DNA of 64,000 nucleotides from Rotaria macrura. Taxonomy: Eukaryota > Rotifera > Eurotatoria > Philodinida > Philodinidae. The notes beneath the pieces are model-generated. The model was not told the origin of the DNA. It saw only the letters and a program-made list of their open reading frames with translations, and did not search any database. Below are positions 23,512 through 36,716 of this stretch, piece by piece. The stretch lies in contig OENT01000349.1 of the NCBI GenBank assembly GCA_900239685.1, forward strand, positions 10,103 through 74,102, given 5' to 3'. A program made the position numbers and the translations under genes. Position 1 is the first letter of the stretch. Every line of letters begins with the position of its first letter.

Positions 23512-24070
23512 TGATTCGAGTATGTAGGTCATGGGACAACAACTACTCAGAAGAAATTAGAAAGAGCATAGGGAAAGCAACTAGAGCCATAGCATTCCCG
23601 AAGCACATAAGGAACGAAAAGGAGCTAACAATATAGAAAAAACTCAATGTTGTACCAACGTGTATCTTCAGTTTACTATTATACTCCTCAGAAACATGAA
23701 CCTTGAAAAAGACCGATACAAGAAATTTGCTTGCATTCAAAATTAAATGCTACCATAGGATGCTATGGATCAGCTGGAAACACATGGTAAGAAAGGAAGA
23801 TATCGATGGAAGAAACTATGGTAGACATAATCAAGAAAAGGAAACTAATACCATTCTTTTATATCTATAGAATGAACGATAAGAGGCTGACAAAACATAG
23901 CGTTCACAAAAATAGAGATGAAGCCTCAAAGAGAACGCCCATGGGGAGAGTGGATGGACAACATTAAAGACTCGTGGGAACGCAATGGACAAGACCTTTT
24001 ATATATAGCACAAGACCGATGGATACGGAAGAAACGGATTCGTACAGTGGTTGATACCAACGGGCGATAA
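23512..24070 (+). pseudogene. LINE ORF2 C-terminal remnant
   Basis: A broken tail of a non-LTR retrotransposon reverse-transcriptase protein. Visible pieces are SSETWTLKKTDTRNLLAF and KIKCYHRMLWISWK (about 23685-23775), then FYIYRMNDKRLTKHS (about 23860-23905), then RPWGEWMDNIKDSWERNG and AQDRWIRKKR, ending at a stop near 24070. These match the well-known C-terminal pattern of LINE ORF2 proteins (SETWTLKKTD..LLAFEMKC..ILGISW; GRPRKRWLDNI). At least two frame changes and one internal stop are present. It is 5'-truncated, as LINE copies usually are. Confidence 0.8.
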
Positions 24071-26324
24071 ATATATGGAACATCATGAATCATAATACTG
24101 AGCATCCTACTACTAGATATTGGATCTAAAATATAACTTCTTGCTTATAACTATTCTCTCATTTAACAAAAAGAGATCAGTCATGGATTGCAGGGGAGGG
24201 GGGATTATATATGTGTAGAACTAATAACACACTTTTTAAGATAAGCTATTTGAAAAGATATTAGGATTGTAATTACACAGTTACAGCGAAATTATGCATT
24301 TGATATTATTTATAAGTGAATGCTGAAGATTTATGATAACCAGGATCACATAAGATAATTCATTAGGAGGGTGTGGGATCATATGGCTATCTGATATCCC
24401 GTGAAAACAAACAGTTATTACGTCAAACTCTATCTCCGACACTATTTATTTCAAAATAATTCACTTAAAAGCCCCCAAAAAAGTTTGAGAGTCGAACCAG
24501 TCCTGTTTCGACTATTTTATTTTGACGATTTTTAGATAGGAGAAGAGTTAGCCCTGACGGAATTGCATATGTGATTGTATTTTTGAGTACTCAAAACGTG
24601 AGTACACTCTAGAATCAGTTAGTGTGTCCTGCCTTCCATCCGTTTACACGATAACTCTTTACAAATACATTCGATTGAGCTGAAATATTGTACACAGAGT
24701 TTTCTGATGAATATCTCAGTCGAATTCGAAGATGAGAAACATCCGGCAAGACATGGTTGAGTTATCGAAAAAATTGTCATTTTTCACCAAAAATCCCTGA
24801 GGTAGGGTTAACAGGGAATTTTTCAAAACAAACTTTTTTTCTCTGAATTATCCCCAACGTAAATAAACTGACTCAGTTTTTAACGCTGATTCCGAATCTG
24901 ATATTAGTTTTGAACCAAATCGCAGCTTTCTAACAAAACATTAGCTGCAAAAAGGTCTCAAATGCAAAAAACTTGCATCTAGAAACGAAATTGCATAGAT
25001 ATGTCTGAGATGATCAGTAGTTTTGCATTTTCCCAAATAGGTTTTCCACGATACTTCTTCTGTGCACACATTCTAGAATGACTGATTTGTCTCATTCAAT
25101 TTTTGAAGTACACATAACTCTCGGACTTAAGTCCGAAGTTTTCACATTTATTTCTTATTAAGAATCACTTAATTTACCCACAATGCACGCGTTTATATAT
25201 GCAACCAGAAGAGAGAAAGAGAGAGAGAGGAATCGAAAATGTGGGAGAAGGACGATAAAGACAGAAAACAAGAACAAGAAAATACAAAAATAGTACAAGA
25301 TCATGTACGAATTAATAACAGAACTATAGGGGGCATTCATAAGATCAGAAGAAATGGAAAGGATGAATCAAACATCATCCATACCCAGTAGTCAACTGGA
25401 AATGTTACATTTACCAAAGAGATTTTGATTCATCATGTATTTCCAATGATGCATTACGTCAAGATGCTATCCTAAAAGTTAGTATACAATCGTAGATGGT
25501 TGTCGTAACGATATACTTGGGTTCTCGCATATCCGCCTAAATGAATTAGAAAGATGCTAATGCCCAGGTGGATGAACCCGTCACTGAATCCTATCGAATC
25601 TCACAAGATCTGACGAACCGACAAAGTCCGATGGGAAACCAGGTTGAGGAACTATTGACGGATCCGACGGAAAATTCATATTTTATTATTTGGATACGAT
25701 TTAGTATCTGGAGCCAACAACAGAGGTCGGTCAAAGCCCTCCGACCGTAATACATGATCGGATCACAATACTAGGGATCCGAATATCGATACACAACCCG
25801 GATTGCTATACGAATTCATCGGTTTTATAGAAATTCACATCAAATTAGATAGGGCTTATGCCGGGTATCCACTTGAATCTGACTGTCGGAATTATTCTCG
25901 TGGACATGGAATTATTTTGTTGGTACTTGTCCGATTTTTCAAAATACTTAGTTTCTGCTAACAATTGCAAGCAATCTCAATCCTAATCTTGTGTAAAAAG
26001 AGTGGCGCTAATCAGGCAATGTAATTATGTTTGAACTTAATAAGGACTAAATTATTTAGTCTCATATTTGTGTTTTTCATTTATTAAATTAGTGTGTATT
26101 GCGTATGTTCGAATCAATTTTCAAAAAACTATTACTTCATTTGTTAATTCCTCAAAATCTGAATTTTTTGTTCCTTAATATATTTTATTCTTGTCGATGT
26201 TAAAATCATTGGTAGCTAGAAATTAGTTATACTCATAATACATGAATCGTTGAGGAATCTGATTGAAACTCTCTTTAAAATGTGTATTTGATTTATTCTA
26301 GATTATTTTGCTTTATTAACAACC
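24071..26324. other. Gene-poor spacer
   Basis: No gene recognised. A purine-rich GAGAGAAAGAGAGAGAG patch lies at about 25213-25230. Around 25560-25880 a GC-richer block with CAGGTGGATGAACCC at one end and GGGTATCCACTTG at the other may be another small inverted-repeat element. Confidence 0.45.
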
Positions 26325-27956
26325 ATGATGGGCGAATCATCTAAATCGAAATTGGAGCCAGATCCAAACTTGATTCTCTGGCATGAACGATGGAACGAAA
26401 ATGAAATCGGTGTCTATCGATCAAACTCGTCCGAGTGAATCCTCATCTTTTCATCTGATTTATTGGTACGATTTTGTTTTTCTCTTCGATAGACTTTTCA
26501 ATAATCATCTTCTTCAAGCATTGCCTCCATCATCTCAAAAAAAATGCAATATTATATTTCCATTATGTGGAAAGTCTCCGGATATGAAAGCAATCGTAGA
26601 TGCTGGTCATCATGCATTCGGTATTGAATGTGTTCAAATGGCCGTCGAAACATTCTTCATTGAAAATAAGATTTTATATGAAATTAACCATGATACCTAT
26701 CCAATTTACAAGGTAGTATTTGAATGAAAGAAAAAAGAAAAACCTGGATTTATCTTTGTGTGAATAGGGTATTTGTCACCCGATCACAATCTTCTGTACG
26801 AATTTTTTCACTTTCGATAAGTATGAATCTTTTGATCGTCTTCATATCGTTGTTTATTTCTTTTCGTTATCGACAATAGATCCTTACCGCCTGTGGATTT
26901 TATATGGGATCGTGGTGGATTCGTAGCTGTAAATCGATCAGAACGGGCATTGTATGAATAAGAAAAACAAGATTCAATCTAATAATTTAGCATAGTTTAT
27001 GAGATGATTAGAATTGATTTGAAAGTATTTTAATTATTGAATCTGCTTTACGAAAACGAATCATTTTTAAGTCAGCAAACTACTGCGAATCGATAAGTGA
27101 TTAAGATTTGAATCGGATTAATAAAGAAACCATTAGTCCTATTATCTTCATACTCTTTGAAGTGTTTTTCATTCTCTTAAATTAAGGAAAATAAACATAG
27201 TCTAATCGAACTATTAAAATGATTGCCGTTCAAATTTTATCAATCATTTCGAAATGAAAATTAAACAGAAGATTATCATTCCGAATCGAAATCTTGCACG
27301 TTTGAATCTATCGAAAATCCATAGCAAGTCATCAAACCATTCGAAGGTATTGTTTGAGTTTCGATTATGTCTTGTATTTCAATCATACTAATCAGTAAAG
27401 TATTTTAAAACATTATTTTATTGCAATCGTTAATTACTATGAAACCACTGTTTTTCTCAGTAGTGTATCTATAATAGAAAAATAGTGTTGCAAGAATTTT
27501 TACTTTTCAAAAACTATTCGAAGAAATCTTCCCATTTTTTGTATCATGAATTTTTTGACAGGTATCGAGATTGTCTCCTTCGATTGATGACTCCTAATCA
27601 TACACAATTATATCTTGTTGCCCATTGGTACGATAATCCTAATTTTATTGGTAAAACGATATCGTATTGTCTCAAAATTAATTTATTATATTTATTTATG
27701 TATATGAATAGGACCACCGACCTGTGTGACTGACGATGAAGTAGTAAATCTGTTTGGTATGTTGTTTATTAGATTTTTTTTCTTTCTTTGAAAATTATAA
27801 ACGCTCATAATATATATATATATAGGATCAACATGCTCACTTGAACTGATCCAAGTTTCTGATATCACTGATACTTTCAGGATGCGACAGACATTTCGAC
27901 ATATGCACAAGATAGAAGAACGTCTCCATCGAATTATACGAAAACAGAAAGGATAA
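26325..27956 (+). CDS. Thiopurine S-methyltransferase-like protein (TPMT family)
   Basis: Seven exons join in phase: 26325-26434, 26493-26712, 26768-26820, 26880-26951, 27562-27650, 27712-27756 and 27826-27956 (720 bp, 239 aa; human TPMT is 245 aa). The protein opens with a WHERWNENEIGVYR segment, then the SAM-binding IIFPLCGKSPDM (57-68) with G80-I-E82, then IWDRGGFVAVN (136-146), a YRDCLLRLM helix, and WYDNPNFIGPP. This is the order of the TPMT family, which transfers a methyl group from SAM to sulfur, selenium or tellurium compounds. Four introns are 55-70 bp; the fourth is about 610 bp. I cannot tell by eye whether the nearest relatives are animal or bacterial TPMTs. Start ATG at 26325 (a second ATG follows at once). 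Confidence 0.85.
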
Positions 27957-28261
27957 AATAGATCTTGATAATGCATGACTATATAAGACAGTGGAAAGTA
28001 TATCATAATTGTTCAACTGTAATTTATTTGAAAAGATTAAATCAACGGAACTGTAAACCAGTTGTTTCATCTGCATATCAAGAATGTCAATGTAAATCAA
28101 ATCATGTAGCTCAATCCCCGGGACTTTTTCAAATTCAGAATTTACTACAGTTCTGAGGGTGTGGTTGTTCTTTTCATCCAGATGTATCGGCAACAACAGC
28201 AACTACCACAGAGAAGACCAAAGCTACATCGGATCAGAGGCTCGTGAGAGACACTCGTAGT

Positions 28262-28310
28262 TCCCAAACCCACAACGAACTTACACCAACACCCACATCC
28301 ACACCCTCCA
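28262..28310. repeat. C-rich telomere-like tract
   Basis: CCCAAACCCACAACG and CCAACACCCACATCCACACC, degenerate CCCACA units. Only the C-rich half is clear. Confidence 0.4.
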
Positions 28311-28312
28311 GT

Positions 28313-29930
28313 TCAGTGCTGTTCGGTCTTCCTTATTTCGCTGTGATCTTAGTATATTATTTGTTTGTAGTAAAAATTCAACAATATCTTCATGATGACA
28401 GAATGAAGCAATGTGAATAACTGTATTTTCATTGGGTTCGACTCTCTTTATCTGATCGATGGATGGTCCTTGTCATTAACTAAATTCTAACAAGATCTAA
28501 ATCACTATTTTGGCAGACAAGATAACAATCGGAAAGTAACATTAATAGCTTATCTGAATTCATACGTGCTAAGTACTAAAAATAAGCAGCTTTGTATCAA
28601 TCGTGGCTATAAGGTATACCAGTTGATAGGTGGGATAAATAAAATTATACGTACAATTCAGTCACTCAGTTCAAAAACGTCTCTTTGTAAAGAATCAACC
28701 TGTAAAAAACAAAAAGAACAGCTGATACGACAGAGTAGATAGTCAATTAGCATATCGTCAATAACTTCATTTTGCATTTTCTCAGCGTGAACGTTCACCG
28801 TGAAGATGCGCCATTCAACGCTCTGCAAGATCTGTGTAATGCTATCTTCTGTGCAAAGCGAAACAGAAATTTAAAAGTAAGAATACTTAACAGGTTCATA
28901 AGGATCTACTTTCGCATATGATGAATTATTCGTTTATATTTTTTCATCAGTCAATGACCACAAAAATATGTCAATATAAGCATTTTTTAGCCTTTGAAAC
29001 TCTCACTCAATTGATAATAATTTTAAAATTTTCATACGCAGCCTTCGATGTATATACATCAATAATCTTCTTTTTCAGTTTTTCTAGTTTTTATCTTCAA
29101 TGTAGAATCTCATTCGAGAAGAGTCATAGCTAGGTTAAAATACCATCTTTTGGATTCGGGCTTTCTTCATTTTTGTGGGAAACTATTACTCTGTCAAATA
29201 CAGAGGTGAAAATTACATTTAAAGTAGCCTCTTCATTTCCGCTAGCGAAAAACATAACATTCAAGTCATTTTGAGCAAGTTTTCGAAAAATGAGATTTGC
29301 CAATTATCAGTTTGATTCGAATTCAATATGACCTGCGCTGTGAGAAAGAACAACTTTGAAAGTTCTGGAAAGTATGTTCATGTTTGTTTCGTTGCTTGTG
29401 TAGTGTTCTAAATCATGTCCTGACGTATAACTTTAAAATAACGGATTAAGTAAATCTTCATGAACGCGTTGAGTATCCTTATTTTCGGCTTTTTTTGTTT
29501 TGTTTTGTGTAGAAAAACGCGTAATACTGATTTTGTAGAGAATTGAATGACCGATATTCAAAGTGAAAGTTGATACTGTGAAAATACAAAATCAAGCAGT
29601 TATTGACGAAATACTGATCTACCATATATTCTGCAGCATCCATTAAATGAGCGGAAAATGAAAATGCAAGGGAAAAGTGTCATAGTATATATGTAAATAT
29701 ATGTATAAAAGTATATTCTGCATAGTCGTGCGTGAACAGAAAGGAAAGAAAATTCATTTTTTGCTCCGAACGACATAAAATAGGAAAAAACTAAGCTAGA
29801 ATGAGATATTTTATTGTGAAATTTGTGAATCTTTGCGCCTCTTTTCTACTGCAAATGGCTTACTGATTTTACATTGAATATGAAATAGTTATCTACCTAT
29901 TCTTTCAATCAAGTAGAACTAGATATCAGA
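28313..29930. other. Gene-poor spacer
   Basis: No gene or repeat that I can support. Small open frames look random. Confidence 0.5.
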
Positions 29931-29935
29931 GTTCG

Positions 29936-31092
29936 AAACGAATGACAAAAGTGCCATTCGGATTGGATTCAATTCACTAGAACCTATATTCAGTTCGATT
30001 CGATTCGGCTCCTTTTTAAAAGGCGCAAATTCTATTCGACTCGATTTGAGTTATTTTTTAAAACTTTCATTCGATTCGATTCGATTCGACTCGTGTTCTG
30101 TTTAAAAACAAAGAACTATTATGTTTGAAATGACATTAAAAGGAGTTTGATCTTCAAGTAATGCAATCCGTGGACTAGTTGTCAAACATTTGCTAATCGA
30201 GGAAGATGATCCACGAGCAGTGTTCTTAATGAAAGAGAGTACCCAGCAAAACAAAATGTACGGTACCCTCATGAAACAAAATTTACAGAAATTTTAACAC
30301 ACTGCAGGAAAAATAAACAGTCTATAAGCTATACACGCTGAAATTCGATAGAACACTTTGTTTTTAACAGTTTTTGAACCTTTTTACTTCGAAGAAATTT
30401 ATCTTTAGGGTATGGTCAAGATGTGGATGAATCAGAGTGTTTATCGTCAATGTTTCAGTTGATATCTTTTGTTCAGTCAGATCTCTTTTTCTTTTGTTAT
30501 TTATAAGCATTTTACTTTCATGCATTATAAATCTTCATGCGCTTATTAAAGTGGAATATGAAATAGAAGTTTTATTTTATGACAAGACACCAGTTTTACG
30601 CTTTTCGTGCACTTTGTACACCTTGGTCTACAAAACAATGTGTACTGATGCATCGTGTCTTGAAAAACAAAGTGTACCTGTGAATCCTATTTCAGATTCC
30701 TATTAAGAACATTGTATACGAGTTGTCGCTTAACAATATGAAGCCGATGACGATGCATCATCGAACTGAGATATGGGTATCTCTAATGTAAATTTAAACT
30801 AGAATCACTATTTATGAACAAACGTTTCGACTAAGAAAGAAAAATAAATGAACAAGACAATGCATTTTTTTCTTTCTTTTTTACCCGTGATCTGTGTTCA
30901 TTCTTATTAAGTGCACTCGTCCAAATCACCACTCAAGAAAATAACGAGGCCGCTATTGACTGAATGAAAGAAAAAAACGTTCAATGGATGCGATTCGAGT
31001 AAAAATTCAACATCTCATTCGTAATCGAGTCGATTCAACTCAGCCGAATCGAATCGAATTGTTCGTCTAGTCGATTCGGTTTCGCTCTCTGG
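29936..31092. mobile_element. Possible nonautonomous element with ATTCGATTCG-rich ends
   Basis: Both ends are rich in ATTCGATTCGA motifs: left about 29936-30110, right about 30970-31092, inverted. The ends read AGAGTTCGAAACGAAT (left) and, reverse complemented, AGAGAGCGAAACCGAAT (right). The flanks TAGATATC and AAGATATT could be a worn 8-bp duplication (6 of 8). The 0.86 kb interior has one 89-aa open frame with a hydrophobic start (30437-30706) that I do not recognise. Confidence 0.45.
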
Positions 31093-31467
31093 AAGATATT
31101 AACATAGTACTCTAATATTTTTTTCTTTAGCGGTTTAAGTAGTATAACGATGACATACTATGCTTAAATATCTTCATTTGCTGCATGCAGTGACAAGCAG
31201 AAACCAAAATAAAGGATTATTTTCGCACACGTTTTTAATGATAAGATAAATGCAACTTGTATAGATGAGAAATATTTAAAAATATTCAGGTGATGAGATA
31301 TAGAAGTTGCATGCAACCATAAATAGCACTGTTATATGTCTGTTACATTCTTCCGTATGATGTAACGACGCATTCTTAAACGATAGAAACATTTCTTAGT
31401 TACAATGAACGAATCTGCATTCTGAATATGTGGCACTGTAAGTCGTAAATCAAGTGATCAACAACCA

Positions 31468-31908
31468 TTTGGATGTAGGCGTATTTGGATGTGGTTATGG
31501 ATAGATGTTGACATGACTGTGAGAAAAGGAAGCATCCACACTCGAGTTTTAGCTGTAATACTGACTTATCGATCCCTTTTTAGGTATTTACAAAAATCCG
31601 AAACTTCAATCTACTATTTTGTCTAGATATTGAGCTATCACATGAACTTGACCTTTGTGATATACAGATATCAATCAATAATGGAAGATGTCGACAACAT
31701 ATTATTTTTCAGCTCAAAATTTCAGCATATAGAAAAATTCATTAGATCGATTTCTGGGTATGAGTATGAGTGTGGTTGATATAGTTAACTATGTTGATAC
31801 ATGGTGTGGTGGACTTGGATCTGCATGTGGGTGAGGAGTACGTTATCTCTTGAGCTGCGTCTACAACCATATGATTGAGAAACAACCACACCCATACCTT
31901 ACTCATAG
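31468..31908. repeat. Scattered telomere-like patches
   Basis: G-rich patches at 31468-31523 (GGATGTAGGCGTATTTGGATG) and 31755-31836 (GGGTATGAGTATGAGTGTGG, GTGTGGTGG, GCATGTGGGTGAGG) are followed by a C-rich patch at 31882-31908 (AACCACACCCATACC). The G-then-C order is as elsewhere in this window. Confidence 0.4.
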
Positions 31909-31909
31909 G

Positions 31910-32863
31910 CCTTCAAATGATTTTCAAGAAATTGATATTGGCAAAAAATCATACGAAAAATATCCACTTTACAACTTTTTTTCCTGAAATTTCGGTAAGA
32001 ATCACAGAAAACGCTACTTTTTGACCGGTTCTCAAAGAAATCTATGGTACATGTAGGACATTTAATACAGTGTAATTTACTCTTTCGAATCAGTTACGAT
32101 GAAGATAATGTTTCATTCAATTGAAGGTGCCGAGTTCCAACAATAGCCAGCTATCGGATAAACGCCTCGAAAAATGAGAACCCATTTACTCGGACTGTAT
32201 GACTGATAAAATCGTATAGATTCGATGGATTAACCTGAAGTTCTTTATGAGAACACTAGAAACTATGAGCCGCGATATGACAAAAACCAAAGCATTGCGG
32301 ATCATCCAGATTTTCAGATATAGAGAGAACCAAAAAAGTCTACTCATCAATCGGATCATGGAGCTATTCACTGTATACCGACAAAACTGATGTAGAAATT
32401 CAATGTGTTATACACGGTTCGATTGGTCTTCTCTAGAATAAACTAATTGTCTTGCAAAGGAAAAAAGGCTTCTATACCTCATGTAATTCTTCGTACTTCA
32501 GAAGTATAGAACTCTGCTTTTTTCCCGTTGCCGTACTGCTGATCATAGGAGTAATCAAAAAGGGATAAGAATCTTGAGTAGGACTTTCAGCAGCTACCGT
32601 CATTGTCCTTTACAATAAGGTGAGAAACTGTATGGTGTTATTTCTCATATTTTCCACACATCATGAAATTTCTTGAGAATACATTGCTTCTCTAGGTAAT
32701 GAATCATCCTTGATCAAATGATCACTTCTTAAACGTACTCTAGTAGAAAAAAATGCAAGGACGCCATTGTATAGTACTAAATTAAAGGCGTGGACAACGT
32801 TAATTTTCAGATTTCAAGACAGAGTTACCTTATCGTAGGTGACCATTTATCTTCATTTGAAAC
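31910..32863. other. 5' flank of permease, no gene seen
   Basis: No coding signal. No convincing TATA element near the permease ATG. Confidence 0.45.
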
Positions 32864-34761
32864 ATGCAGTCAAACATGATAACAGAAATCCAAGATCCTG
32901 ATGTTGTTCTTCTTCGTGAGATGGGCTACAAACAAGAGCTCTATCGTGGTTTTTCTCCATTTATGTCTTTTGCCTTCTGTTTCACTGCTGTTAATGTTCT
33001 CACATCAATTTCAATCGGATTTACGTATTCATTGAACACTGGTGGATCATGTGTGACCATTTGGGCATGGCTGATTGGATCTGTATTTACCATCCTTATC
33101 GGACTTTCCTTGGCTGAAATATGTTCTGTATATCCTAGTGCCGGATCTGTATATCACTGGTATGTTCTTGAGAACTGTACACTAGTGAACTGATGATACA
33201 AATTCGCTTCTCCTGTAATAGGGCAGGTCAGCTGGCTTCTGATAAGCATGCACCATTAGCTTCGTTCATCTGTGGTTGGTTCAATTTCATAGGGAATTTT
33301 GCAGGTAGGAAAACGAACACGTCGTAAATAGAGTTGTGATTTTAAACATATTGAAGGAGATGTTGCATTCGCTTCCGGCTTCGCTACCGTTATCAATGCA
33401 GCTATTATTCTGAAAGGCCGAGATTCACTGAGTACAGGCACCCAGGTGGGAATTGGGATAGGAATCACTCTTCTATGGGCTGTTCAAAATGCGTTGCGCA
33501 TTGATCAGCAAGGATGGTTCAATACTTTTGCTGTTATTTTTCAACTTGGATCGGCAATTAGCACTGTTGTTGTACTTTTTGTTATGGCTCCTAAGCGAGC
33601 TTCTTCTTATGATGTTTTCACATCAACATATAATGGTACCGGATTTTCATTTCCATATGTATGTTTAATTGGCATCCTTTCGACACTATTTTCATTTTCC
33701 GGCTATGAAGGTAATAGTTGTCGATTTGAATATCTTTTTTTTTTCATTTCTAAATTTTCAAGCTGGCGCTCATTTGGCCGAAGAGACCCGAGGTGCAAGC
33801 CGTGCAGGTGAGTGATTATTCGAGAAGAGGATATGAGAGGTCAAAATGGTTCTTAAAAACACGTTGGATTCTTTTTGTTTTTCAGCTCCAAATGGAATCG
33901 TAGTCACTTGTATTTGTGGTGCTATCACAGGCGCAGCTTACTTGTTTGCTTTGCTCTTTGCCATACCCAATGTGAGCTCGTTTGTGGAGAACAACAATGC
34001 GAATAATTTAACTCACAATTTCGCCGTTGCTACCTACCAGATTGCTGTACCCCCTCAAGTTGCACTCACACTGACGCTTCTGCTTATTCTCAATTTGTAT
34101 TTTGCCGGTATGTCATCGTTGACAGTGACCACTCGAATCGGGTATGGATGCGTCATTCTTATGTTTCGTTATTATCATTCGATTTTATATCATTCATTCT
34201 AGTTTTGCTATGGCTCGTGATGGTGTGTTTCCATTGTCGATTTATCTACGTTGGATATTCAAACCGACAAAAACTCCATTGGGCAATGTGATATTTGTTT
34301 TTTTCATCGACTCTCTTCTTCTTCTACTTCAATTAGTATCGACGACTGCTTTCAGTGCCATTCTCTCTACTGCCACACTCGGCTTTCAAATATCATACTT
34401 CATGCCTATTTTTTTTCGGTGCACAACAGCTCGACACAATTTTCCACTTGGCAAATTCAATTTAGGTGGATTTGGTCTACCGATCGCTATGATTTCTGCC
34501 ACTTGGCTTTTTATCACATCTATAATCATGCTCTTTCCGACAGAATATCCTGTCAACAGAGACAGCATGAACTATACTGTGGTAATCGTCGGTAGTATAG
34601 GATTGCTTGCGGGTTCCTATTGGATTATTTCTGCTCGCCATTGGTTTATAGGTCCAAAAAGAACCAGTACGATTCATGATGGATTACCGCCGAACGAGAC
34701 TAGCACCAGTGACACTAAGGAAAAAATGCCAGCACCCAGTCTTATCCATGTTCAATCATGA
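32864..34761 (+). CDS. APC-family amino-acid/GABA-type permease
   Basis: Six exons join in phase: 32864-33159, 33222-33304, 33357-33710, 33763-33807, 33886-34141 and 34203-34761 (1,593 bp, 530 aa). Introns are 52-78 bp. The N-terminus has the APC opening LREMGYKQELYRGFSPFMSF, then many membrane segments (about 12). The conserved loop GAHLAEETRGASRA follows the FSFSGYE segment, as in APC permeases (usually G.D..AH..EE...A). Further marks are TTRIGFAMARDGVFP, then FPLGKFNLGGFGLP and FPTEYPV...MNYT, and a C-terminal YWIISARHWFIGP. These late motifs recall fungal and plant GABA/BAT1-like permeases more than animal SLC7 carriers, so horizontal origin is possible. It should move amino acids or related amines across a cell or organelle membrane; the substrate is unknown. 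Confidence 0.9.
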
Positions 34762-36140
34762 ACGTTAGTGAGCCTCGTATATAAATTTACAAGTCCTTGT
34801 GAAAAATGCTCTTTATCGCAAATGAGATACAGTTAAAAGAAACGAGATATGTAACTTTTTCGCTTCGATATAGCAGAAGCGCGTTGCTATTTTTCTTAAG
34901 CTGGTGTGTAACACTTTTCGAATACCAAAAAAGCATGGAGAGACACACCGAGACGTGTCTCATTTCTATCCAGATATCTTTAGGCTCGTCTGCTATCTAT
35001 ACTTTCCTTAGTTAGAAGAGGGCTTCAGCCAATCTTGAAGAATAAATAACTTGCTTGGCCATTTACATCCTCAACACAGAAATTATTCGTTCTGTAGTGA
35101 TGATAGAAAAATCAATCGATTTCTTATCCCAAATCGAGAGTTCCGATCAATGATTCTTCTCGGATTCGATAGGATAATATGTCGGTTTATGCTGGAAAAA
35201 GTCTGTTTCTGGAACAAATATGCGTCTTATATAGTTAAGGGCGATCCTATGTATTTTAGACCTATCCTATATAGAAATTCCTTTATTTTTTGGGAGGGGC
35301 GCTGTGATGCCAGATTATTACTATGAAAAACGTTCATGTCACTAGCTTGTCGCTGAAGTGATATTGAACTTTTATTGTATTTTTTTAGATAAATGCCGAT
35401 ATCTCATTTACAGACACTACATAAATTGATTTTCGAGTTTCGACTCAAGACTTTGTACAGGAACTGGCCTTAACAAGAATATAAATTTTTGAATATGACA
35501 AGTCTTTTGCTTTCCTTCTATCCTCATGTAAGAACTTAAATTCTGTCAGTTGTTATGAACGATATAAAAGACATCTGATTTCATATTGTTGTATCTGTAG
35601 ATGGGAACAGTAATCAGATCTGCAACATTCACAAATTCTTGTATTCCAGGGGAAGACCACTGCATTCATCTAAAAATATGCAATAAAAATTCAATGCCTC
35701 GGAAACAACTAACTAGTGGCATGGACTCTTTCCAGAATATTCATAGCTTATTGGAACCTACATAATGTACATCATCTCAATGCGAAAGCAAGTCAACAGT
35801 TGGCGAACTTCCTACATAATATAATGTATCCAATTAGAAAACAATAATTGATATTGTTTCATCAGAAGCCAATCTTATTCGTGTGTTTGCACCAATATCT
35901 TCATTGAAACGTTATTTTCTGAAATTTTACTATTTGAGCCAACAGATGCAGAATTTTATAGGAAACCTGCAGAAATAAGCAATAATGAATGTATGCAAAA
36001 ACTTCATGTGCTCCTGACGAAAGATAATCATTTAGATTTGACGGAATCCACCATAGGCTTTTGACCCGCTTCTATGAACGTCACAAACTGCTAATTAGTA
36101 CTCAATTCATAAAATAGGTTTCTTTGGTTAGATTCATCTG
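34762..36140. other. Spacer, no gene seen
   Basis: Short open frames only, none recognisable. Confidence 0.5.
35041..35046 (+). promoter_or_regulatory. Possible poly(A) signal of the permease gene
   Basis: AATAAA about 280 bp after the stop codon. Confidence 0.35.
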
Positions 36141-36210
36141 CCTGGGTGGGTGTGAGTGAGGTAGTTGGTGTCCATGAAGATATACTAACACCCAAATCCA
36201 TACCCTCAGG
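36141..36210. repeat. Telomere-like tract, G-rich then C-rich
   Basis: CCTGGGTGGGTGTGAGTGAGG and TTGGTGTCC, then a short AT spacer, then ACACCCAAATCCATACCCTC. A compact version of the 3957-5035 arrangement. Confidence 0.5.
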
Positions 36211-36716
36211 TAGCATACACGATCCGTCAGTTCTACCTTTGAGTGCCTATCACAAAAAGTTTTGTTTTTACAAAAAAAAAACAGTTAGATTTCAAAGTAT
36301 GCACGAGATTATATTTGCGTGCTTTTACTCGTGTTCTTGTTTTTTGATTATGATTATCTGAATCGTTGATTTACAGTAACTTTTTTTCATATTATTATAA
36401 TAACATCAGTGTTTCAAACGACTCATACAAAAAAGTAAAAGTAAAAATAAAAACGGAGTTACATCTGCTGTTGTTCACAGCAAGGTAAAGCTTATGAAAA
36501 CCAACTACATGTCAATTTTTGATAGGGCATATATTGTGCATCAATAAATAATGAGATAATATCAAAGAAGTTTCAGTTCGAAATGGAACATTAATTAATA
36601 ATGATAATAATCATAGAAGAAAGTAAGAGCATGAAAAAATAATAATGATAAGAACTTTTTTTTGAAACTTAGATTTTTTCACATAAATAAACAGAAAATT
36701 TTCCGAAAAAAAGCTA

